In this document: positions 1 through 5,031 of the stretch, one piece after another
Layout: each line of letters opens with the position of its first letter
Position numbering within the stretch: position 1 is the first letter of the stretch
From: an uncultured Lacibacter sp.
GTDB lineage: Bacteria; Bacteroidota; Bacteroidia; Chitinophagales; Chitinophagaceae
NCBI RefSeq assembly: GCF_946479605.1
Contig: NZ_CAMLGT010000263.1
Span: 1 to 5,031, forward strand
Reading direction: 5' to 3'
DNA: 5,031 bases
The notes under the pieces: model-generated
Told to the model about the DNA's origin: nothing
The model's input: the letters and a program-made list of their open reading frames with translations, nothing else
Database searches by the model: none
Position numbers and translations under genes: made by a program

Positions 1-1
1 G

Positions 2-823
2 GATGTAAAGCCCGGACAAATGATCGCTATTGCAGGAGTGGGCGATCGTTTCAGCAGCAATGCATTCATCAGTGGTATCCGTCATGAGTTGTTTGATGGA
101 AGCTGGGTTACCACTGCGCAGTTTGGATTAGAGGCCAATGCTTATGCAACAACATTACCCATCAGTGCATTTCCCGCAGCGGCATACGGCCCTGCCATTA
201 AAGGATTGCATACTGGTATTGTTACCGATTTAGAAGATCCGTTGAATGAGTTTCGGGTGAAAGTAAAACTTCCATCCATCAGCATGCAGGATGAAGGGAT
301 GTGGGCACGCATGATGATGCCCGATGCAGGAAACAACCGTGGATTTTTCTTTCGCCCTGAAGTTGGTGATGAAGTCTTGGTTGGTTTTCTGAATGAAGAT
401 CCCAACTATCCTGTTATACTCGGCGGTTTGCACAGTTCAAACAAAGCGGCGCCATTGCAGCAGAACAATGATAACCATGAAAAAGGTTTGCAGACACGCA
501 GTGAAATGAAATGGGTGTGGAATGATGACAAGAAATCGTTCACCACAGAAACACCTGCCGGTAAAAAAATTATTGTGGATGAAGATGCAGGTGAAATTCA
601 GATAGCAGATGAAAACGGAAATAAATTTTTAATGAATGCTGATGGTATTACGATTGAAGCAGCAAAAGCAATCAACATCAAAGCCGGAACTGATTTAAAA
701 ATGGAAGCAGTAAATGCAGAATTGACAGCAAGTGCAAGTGGTAAACTGAATGCAAGCGGCACCATGGAAGTATCATCAAGCGGCTCAACAACAGTAAAAG
801 GATCGGTTGTACAAATAAATTAA
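2..823 (+). CDS. VgrG/gpV-like spike protein of a contractile injection system (5' partial)
   Basis: Central spike that plugs the baseplate and pierces the target membrane on sheath contraction; it would act as a trimer carrying the PAAR tip. The reading frame is open from the window edge, so the true start is upstream; the ATG at 20 falls inside a conserved stretch (KPGQMIAIAGVGDRF) and is not believed to be the start. Counting the first visible codon as residue 1, residues 1-45 look like the end of the gp27-like base domain (AGVGDRF, SGIRHE, W-x-T-x-x-QFGLE). Residues about 69-146 form the gp5/gpV OB-fold, with GIVTDLEDP, WARMMMPDAG, RPEVGDEVLVGF and YPVILGGLHS. Residues about 184-273 are a G/A/S/T-rich repetitive strand pattern ending VKGSVVQIN, as expected for the triple-stranded beta-helix needle. 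There is no extra C-terminal effector or lysozyme domain. The PAAR gene follows after 5 bases. The family is clear; Afp8-type versus T6SS VgrG is judged mainly from the neighbours. Confidence 0.93.
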   Translation, partial: DVKPGQMIAIAGVGDRFSSNAFISGIRHELFDGSWVTTAQFGLEANAYATTLPISAFPAAAYGPAIKGLHTGIVTDLEDPLNEFRVKVKLPSISMQDEGMWARMMMPDAGNNRGFFFRPEVGDEVLVGFLNEDPNYPVILGGLHSSNKAAPLQQNNDNHEKGLQTRSEMKWVWNDDKKSFTTETPAGKKIIVDEDAGEIQIADENGNKFLMNADGITIEAAKAINIKAGTDLKMEAVNAELTASASGKLNASGTMEVSSSGSTTVKGSVVQIN

Positions 824-828
824 GCAGT

Positions 829-1119
829 ATGTCAATGGCAGCAAGAGTGGGCGATATGCATGTATGTCCAATGGTAAACGGAACAGTGCCGCACGTGGGC
901 GGGCCAGTAATGCCACCAGGTTGTCCGACAGTTTTGATTGGTGGCGTACCTGCTGCACGTGTTGGTGATATGCTGGTTTGTACAGGACCACCTGATACAA
1001 TTATTAAAGGATCGGCAACAGTTATGATCGGTGGAATGCCTGCTGCTCGTATGGGCGATACAACAGCACATGGCGGAACAATAGTTATCGGTTGCCCAAC
1101 AGTTATTATAGGAGGTTAA
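829..1119 (+). CDS. PAAR-domain spike tip protein
   Basis: Small conical cap that sharpens the end of the VgrG-type spike; known PAAR proteins bind one metal ion near the point through His and Cys side chains. The 96 residues are entirely PAAR domain. Three related lobes are visible: MAARVGDMHVC (3-13), PAARVGDMLVC (41-51) and PAARMGDTTAH (71-81), interleaved with CPTVLIGG (32-39), SATVMIGG (62-69) and CPTVIIGG (89-96). Candidate metal ligands are H11 or C13, H22, C51 and H81; which ones bind is inference. With no N- or C-terminal extension it should be a structural tip, not a PAAR-effector fusion. The start at ATG 829 is the first after the spike stop. ATG 835 (residue 3) is an equally plausible start and would leave the domain intact. 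No good Shine-Dalgarno precedes either one. The gene sits between spike and gp25-like genes in the same operon. Confidence 0.96.
   Translation: MSMAARVGDMHVCPMVNGTVPHVGGPVMPPGCPTVLIGGVPAARVGDMLVCTGPPDTIIKGSATVMIGGMPAARMGDTTAHGGTIVIGCPTVIIGG
1110..1115 (+). promoter_or_regulatory. Shine-Dalgarno AGGAGG for the gp25-like gene
   Basis: A perfect AGGAGG ends 6 bases before the ATG at 1122 and lies inside the last codons of the PAAR gene, where GGA GGT encodes the terminal Gly-Gly just before TAA. It favours 1122 over the upstream in-frame TTG at 1092 as the start. The Gly-Gly codons are also required by the conserved IIGG ending of the PAAR protein, so the match may be partly coincidental. If the host is Bacteroidota, such motifs are used less than in most bacteria. 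Confidence 0.55.
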
Positions 1120-1121
1120 TC

Positions 1122-1547
1122 ATGGAAGTAAAAGATGATTTTTTAGGTAAGGGGTGGAGCTTTCCTCCATCGTTCAATAAAACAGCCGGACTGGTGAACA
1201 TGGTGGCAGCTGTAGAAGATATCAATCAAAGTCTTCACATCCTGTTATCAACCATTACCGGCGAACGCATCATGCAACCAAAGTATGGTTGTGATATGAA
1301 TGAGTTTGTGTTTGATCCGGTAACCACTACATTAAAAACAGTGATGGCTGATAAAGTACGTACGGCATTGCTTATTTATGAACCACGCATTGAAGTGGAG
1401 AAACTGGAAATTGATGATGAAGGAGAATTGGAAGGAAGGATACTTATCGATATTCATTACAAGGTGCGGACAACCAACAGCCGATATAATTATGTGTTCC
1501 CATTTTATAAAGCAGAAGCAACTGAATTAAAAACAACAGGCGAATGA
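1122..1547 (+). CDS. gp25-like baseplate wedge protein
   Basis: Member of the T4 gp25 / TssE / Afp9 family, a small conserved wedge component that connects the inner baseplate to the large wedge proteins and helps start sheath assembly. The 141-residue length fits the family. Visible landmarks are the N-terminal FLGKGWSFPPSF (7-18), the helix DINQSLHILLST (33-44), GERIMQPKYGCDM (47-59) and YEPRIEV (86-92). The last contains the EPR signature (87-89) that defines the gp25 core in T4 phage and T6SS. The start at ATG 1122 is chosen because AGGAGG lies 6 bases upstream and the protein then begins MEVKDDFLGKGW. An in-frame TTG at 1092 would add ten residues encoded inside the PAAR gene and is unlikely. 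The start is 2 bases after the PAAR stop. The stop overlaps the next gene's start as ATGA, implying translational coupling. Family assignment is very secure. Confidence 0.96.
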   Translation: MEVKDDFLGKGWSFPPSFNKTAGLVNMVAAVEDINQSLHILLSTITGERIMQPKYGCDMNEFVFDPVTTTLKTVMADKVRTALLIYEPRIEVEKLEIDDEGELEGRILIDIHYKVRTTNSRYNYVFPFYKAEATELKTTGE

Positions 1548-4500
1548 TCACGGGTAAACCATACGAACAATTATTGCTGCGGGATGGAACAAGCAGGTTA
1601 AAACGAAGAGCAACTGTTTTGTTGAATAAGAACTACATCAATATTGATGAGCGAAGCATGGAAGACCTTGTGCAGTTTGCCATTGATTTTGCTGAGCAGG
1701 TGAATTTTTTCAATGAGCAGTTAACGATTGATGGTAACTGGAAACATTTTTTTCAGCAAGGGTTGAATCTTGCAGAGTTGAAAAAGAGCATTGACAGCCG
1801 CAGTGATTTTCATCCGCAGTTTGCATTGTACCTCGTGTTTGTAAAACTGTTTGGCTTTGCACAAAACCAACTCAACAGTTTAACTCAGCAGCATCTTGAT
1901 TTTTATTATGAGCATGTACTTGATCTGCATCAACTGAAAGCGGAGCCTGATAAAGTGCACGTGGTGTATGAATTAGCGAAAGGCGCTTCTGAATTTTTTT
2001 CTGCAAAGAATACCTTGTTTGATGCAGGCAAAGATGCAGCAACAAAATTGCCACTTCAGTATAGTGCCGATGATGATACACTCATTAATACAGCAGCAAT
2101 TGCCGACAGACGAACAATTTATTTGAACCCTGCTGCAAATGATGTGGTGCGTTTTGCAAGTGTTGCCAATTCACCTGATGGACTTGGTGCAAAACCTGAC
2201 CCCACAAAACCCTGGTGGAAAGCATTTGGTGGCAATCATCTTTCATCCACCAAAATTGGTTTTGCATTAGCATCACCATTGTTATTGCTGAAAGAAGGAA
2301 CAAGAGAAATAACCATCTCCATTCAGTTGAGCGGACTTGCACAATCACTTCAAACTATCAGCAGCATCACAGGTGAAAAGCTGGAAGTGTTTTACACGGG
2401 CAAGAAAAACTGGATGGGCCCATTTGAAGCAACAGTAACCCCCGTTAACAATTTCAGTAACGGTAATCAGTCTATCACAATTAAACATATTCTGGGAGCA
2501 GAAGATGAGGAAGTGACAAGGTATGATGCGTTGTTGCATGGTCAATCGTTCAATACTGTTTGGCCGGTAATGCAGTTAAAAGCTGATACAACCAATGCCG
2601 GTAATTTATTTGGCGCACTAAAATCTGCTATAGTCAGCAAAATAAAGATCGATGTAAAAGTGACTGGCGTTGCAGGTTTGCGATTGGAAAATGATCAGGG
2701 TGTGGTTGATGCAAAGAAACCTTTTCAGCCGTTTGGATCGCTGCCCAAAAAAGGTTCTTCCTTTTATGTTGGGTATGAAGAAGTGCTGCATAAAAACTTA
2801 GCCAGTTTTTCATTTGATGTAACATGGTTGGCGCCACCTGAAAAACTGAGCACTCATTACAGTAATTATCCATCAAACCCTGTTGATAAGAACGAATATT
2901 TCAAAGCCGACTATTTTGTCAAAAGCAGTACCACTAAAAACGGTGAGACCAATTTGTTTGATGTAAGTAATGCAGAGTCGACAGTTACATGGCCTAACAC
3001 AGCAAGTTCGCCTGGGTTGTTTTCATTTTATCCCTGGCTCAATACTTATTTTATTTCTACATACAACTCTTATCAGTCATTGGTATCAAACCCTAATTTG
3101 TATATCGCAGGTTTCTTTGGATACAACTTTAACCTGGTGAGTGCTGTTGCTAAAAAAACAATTCTTCCTGTTTCACCCGAGAAAGGATTTATACGATTTG
3201 AATTACAAAAAGATTTTTTGCATAGCATTTATCCGCAGGTGCTGGCTGCTGCCATGAGCGGTTCCGGAAAAAAAGAAGTGGGAAGTTTACCCAAGGAACC
3301 ATATACGCCAACGATCAAAAGCATACGGTTTAATTATACTGCATCATCCGCTGAAATTATTCCATCATCAGAAAGCTTTGGTGATTTTAACCGGAAAGAA
3401 ATTCAACTATTTCACCTCGGGGTGTTTGGCCAGGCAGAACAGCATGGTTATTTAAAATCGGAGACAGCAAGACTATTCGGTCCAACTGTTCCGTTCAATA
3501 AAAGCATTTATCTTTTTCCTTCTTATACAAACGAAGGAAGCTTTTTGCTTTCACTAACCGGTGCTCTGCCTGGTCAATCGGTTTCTTTTCTCTTACAATT
3601 GGCTGATGGCACAGCCAATCCGGAAAAAGAAGCAGTGGACATTCAATGGTTTGCTTTAAGCAATAACGAATGGCGCAAACTCAAACAAACAGAAATATTG
3701 AAAGACGAAACCAATCATTTGTTATGTAGTGGTATCATTCGTTTGGTAATACCGGCAGAAGCGACAACGGATAACAGTTTGCTTGATGTGGGCAAGATCT
3801 GGCTTTGTGCTGTTGTAGAAAAAGATGTGGATGCAGTTTGTTTATTCAATGATGTAATTCCTCAGGCAGTCACTGCAACATTTAAAGCGGATGAAAATAG
3901 TAATGCATTGCATGAATCTCCTTCAGGTACTATCAGTAAGTTGGTGAACAAAGTTGCTGAAGTAAAAAAACTCAATCAGCCTTATGCATCGTTCGGTGGG
4001 AAAGCAGTGGAATCGAAAGATGATCTCTATTTAAGAGTAAGTGAACGTTTGCGGCATAAACAACGTGCGGTTGACCTGTGGGATTATGAACATCTTGTAT
4101 TGCAGGAATTTCCGGAAGTATATAAAATAAAATGTTTGAACCATAGTGTGCTGCCTGCCGATTGTGCATGTGATTTTGTAAAGCCGGGACATGTAACATT
4201 GGTAGTGGTGCCTGATGTAAGGAATAAAAATCAATTCAGTCAGCTTGAACCAAAAGTAAGTCTCGATCTCATCACAAGAATAGAAGATCACTTGAAAGAG
4301 CTTTGTTCTTTTTTTGTAACACCGCAAGTGAAAAATCCTGTTTACGAGCAAGTGAAGTTGCAGTTCAAAATACGATTCACAACTGAAGGCGATTTTGGAT
4401 TTTATGCCGACCTGTTGAATTACGATCTTATCCGTTATCTCACACCCTGGGCTTATTCATCGGATGCTGATATTGTTTTTGGCGGACATATCCGCAAAAG

Positions 4501-4690
4501 TGTCTTGCTCAATTTTATTGAAGAACTGAGTTATGTTGATTTTGTAACGGAGTTCAACATGTATCATATTGTTAACGGGGTACAGGGTGCGGATACCGAT
4601 GAAATAAAGATCAACAACCCTGCTGCTATTCTTGTTTCGCATAACCAACATTTGATCACCGCTTACCAGGAAACAGAAGTTTGTGTATGA
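1544..4690 (+). CDS. Baseplate J/gp6-like wedge protein (Afp11-like)
   Basis: Large structural wedge subunit of the CIS baseplate; Afp11/PVC11-type proteins pair with the next gene's product to form the ring around the spike hub. The protein has 1048 residues with no signal peptide or membrane segment. The N-terminal region (about 1-200) is helical and has LTQQHLDFYYEHVLDL (113-128), followed by KVHVVYELAKGASEFF and TLFDAGKDA, which I recognise as the conserved front of Bacteroidota CIS baseplate proteins. A middle conserved block is KPFQPFGSLP (392-401) with SSFYVGYEEVL (405-415). The baseplate J/gp6-like core is near the C-terminus: DDLYLRVSERLRHKQRAVDLWDYEHLVLQEFPEVYKIKCLNH falls at 826-867, then PGHVTLVVVPDVRN and a C-terminal alpha/beta region. 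The stretch from roughly 430 to 800 is beta-rich and less recognisable. It overlaps the gp25-like gene and the next gene by 4 bases each (ATGA). The frame is intact throughout. The Afp11 label rests on motifs and gene order, not on alignment. Confidence 0.9.
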   Translation: MITGKPYEQLLLRDGTSRLKRRATVLLNKNYINIDERSMEDLVQFAIDFAEQVNFFNEQLTIDGNWKHFFQQGLNLAELKKSIDSRSDFHPQFALYLVFVKLFGFAQNQLNSLTQQHLDFYYEHVLDLHQLKAEPDKVHVVYELAKGASEFFSAKNTLFDAGKDAATKLPLQYSADDDTLINTAAIADRRTIYLNPAANDVVRFASVANSPDGLGAKPDPTKPWWKAFGGNHLSSTKIGFALASPLLLLKEGTREITISIQLSGLAQSLQTISSITGEKLEVFYTGKKNWMGPFEATVTPVNNFSNGNQSITIKHILGAEDEEVTRYDALLHGQSFNTVWPVMQLKADTTNAGNLFGALKSAIVSKIKIDVKVTGVAGLRLENDQGVVDAKKPFQPFGSLPKKGSSFYVGYEEVLHKNLASFSFDVTWLAPPEKLSTHYSNYPSNPVDKNEYFKADYFVKSSTTKNGETNLFDVSNAESTVTWPNTASSPGLFSFYPWLNTYFISTYNSYQSLVSNPNLYIAGFFGYNFNLVSAVAKKTILPVSPEKGFIRFELQKDFLHSIYPQVLAAAMSGSGKKEVGSLPKEPYTPTIKSIRFNYTASSAEIIPSSESFGDFNRKEIQLFHLGVFGQAEQHGYLKSETARLFGPTVPFNKSIYLFPSYTNEGSFLLSLTGALPGQSVSFLLQLADGTANPEKEAVDIQWFALSNNEWRKLKQTEILKDETNHLLCSGIIRLVIPAEATTDNSLLDVGKIWLCAVVEKDVDAVCLFNDVIPQAVTATFKADENSNALHESPSGTISKLVNKVAEVKKLNQPYASFGGKAVESKDDLYLRVSERLRHKQRAVDLWDYEHLVLQEFPEVYKIKCLNHSVLPADCACDFVKPGHVTLVVVPDVRNKNQFSQLEPKVSLDLITRIEDHLKELCSFFVTPQVKNPVYEQVKLQFKIRFTTEGDFGFYADLLNYDLIRYLTPWAYSSDADIVFGGHIRKSVLLNFIEELSYVDFVTEFNMYHIVNGVQGADTDEIKINNPAAILVSHNQHLITAYQETEVCV

Positions 4691-5031
4691 AGAATGCCGT
4701 TACCATAACAAAACAAAAGCCAGCATCACCTTCCATGGATTATGCCTTTCTGCGTGCAGAAGGGATGAAATGGATCGAACGCTATTCTTCTGATCTGTGG
4801 ACGGATTACAATACACATGATCCCGGTATCACCATCATGGAATTGCTTTCCTATGCCATTACCGATCTTGGCTACCGCACTGCTTTTCCATTGAAAGATA
4901 TTTTGTCAACGGCTGAAAACAACGATGCCAATTTTAAATCGCAGTTTTATTCAGCAAAAGAAATACTTCCCACAAGACCTGTTTCAGAAATTGATCTGCG
5001 GAAACTCTTCATTGATATTGACGGCATACGC
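4687..5031 (+). CDS. Second large baseplate protein, Afp12-like (3' partial)
   Basis: The frame opens at ATG 4687, overlapping the previous stop as ATGA, and stays open for 115 codons to the right edge, so the C-terminal part is missing. The visible protein begins MKNAVTITKQKPASPSMDYAFLRAEGMKWIERYSSDLW. Its diagnostic block is WTDYNTHDPGITIMELLSYAITDLGYRT (38-65), which I recognise as the N-terminal signature of the second baseplate J-like protein in Bacteroidota CIS loci (Afp12/PVC12 position). Family knowledge predicts a wedge subunit that pairs with the preceding 1048-residue protein, like T4 gp6-gp7. Residues 66-115 (PLKDILSTAENN..., DLRKLFIDIDGIR) continue the same N-terminal domain. An alternative start at M17 (ATG 4735) would only remove a variable leader; the coupled ATG is preferred. 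No strong Shine-Dalgarno is present, consistent with coupling. Confidence 0.88.
   Translation, partial: MKNAVTITKQKPASPSMDYAFLRAEGMKWIERYSSDLWTDYNTHDPGITIMELLSYAITDLGYRTAFPLKDILSTAENNDANFKSQFYSAKEILPTRPVSEIDLRKLFIDIDGIR

Noticed and set aside
20..22. ATG at 20 as the true start of the spike gene.
   Set aside because: The frame is open to the left edge and the ATG interrupts a conserved gp27-like stretch; most of the gp27-like domain would be missing, so this is a window truncation.
941..1115. Similar DNA segments in the PAAR gene (around 941-973 and 1031-1063) as a possible direct repeat or recombination site.
   Set aside because: They are explained by the repeated PAAR-lobe protein motif and differ at several third-codon positions, so they reflect protein symmetry and not a DNA element.
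1092..1121. Upstream in-frame TTG start for the gp25-like gene, adding ten residues (MPNSYYRRLI).
   Set aside because: It lies inside the conserved end of the PAAR gene, the extra residues do not look like the family, and ATG 1122 has AGGAGG at ideal spacing.
1747..1753. Runs of seven identical bases (T at 1747-1753, 1994-2000 and 4309-4315; A at 3964-3970) as possible slippage or programmed frameshift sites.
   Set aside because: The 1048-residue frame reads through all of them with conserved motifs on both sides, and no alternative downstream frame is meaningful. Such runs are expected in AT-rich coding sequence.
4031..4351. 106-codon open frame on the minus strand, and other minus-strand frames such as those at 142-405, 785-1000 and 2085-2348.
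   Set aside because: They lie opposite strongly supported conserved genes, have odd His/Cys/Gln-rich composition and show no recognisable motif.

Overview
The window is a gene-dense, single-strand segment of a phage-tail-like contractile injection system (CIS), covering its spike and baseplate genes. All five coding regions are on the + strand. They are separated by at most 5 bases or overlap by 4, so they look like the interior of one long operon. No promoter, terminator, RNA gene, mobile element or CRISPR array was seen. The composition is moderately AT-rich, codons are A/T-leaning and ribosome-binding sites are mostly weak. Together with the wording of the protein motifs, this suggests a Bacteroidota bacterium, possibly Chitinophagales or a relative. 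That placement is an inference from style, not a proven assignment.

Layout from left to right: (1) 2-823, the C-terminal 273 residues of a VgrG/gpV-type spike, with the end of the gp27-like base, the OB-fold and the beta-helix needle; its 5' end lies outside the window. (2) 829-1119, a 96-residue PAAR tip protein. (3) 1122-1547, a 141-residue gp25-like baseplate wedge protein with the family's EPR motif. (4) 1544-4690, a 1048-residue baseplate J/gp6-like wedge protein, Afp11-like. (5) 4687-5031, the first 115 residues of a second large baseplate protein, Afp12-like, which runs off the right edge.

The parts fit one machine. The trimeric spike carries the PAAR point at its tip and plugs the centre of the baseplate. 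The gp25-like protein links the inner baseplate and sheath start to the wedges, and the two large proteins form the wedge heteromer around the hub. Two J-like wedge proteins next to a PAAR and a single VgrG resemble extracellular CIS (antifeeding prophage, Photorhabdus virulence cassette and Bacteroidota CIS) more than a canonical type VI secretion system. The sheath, tube, ATPase, fibre, tape-measure and cargo genes that would settle the subtype are outside the window. I did not find a clearly undescribed system here; this is a conserved structural block, and any novelty would lie in its flanking genes.
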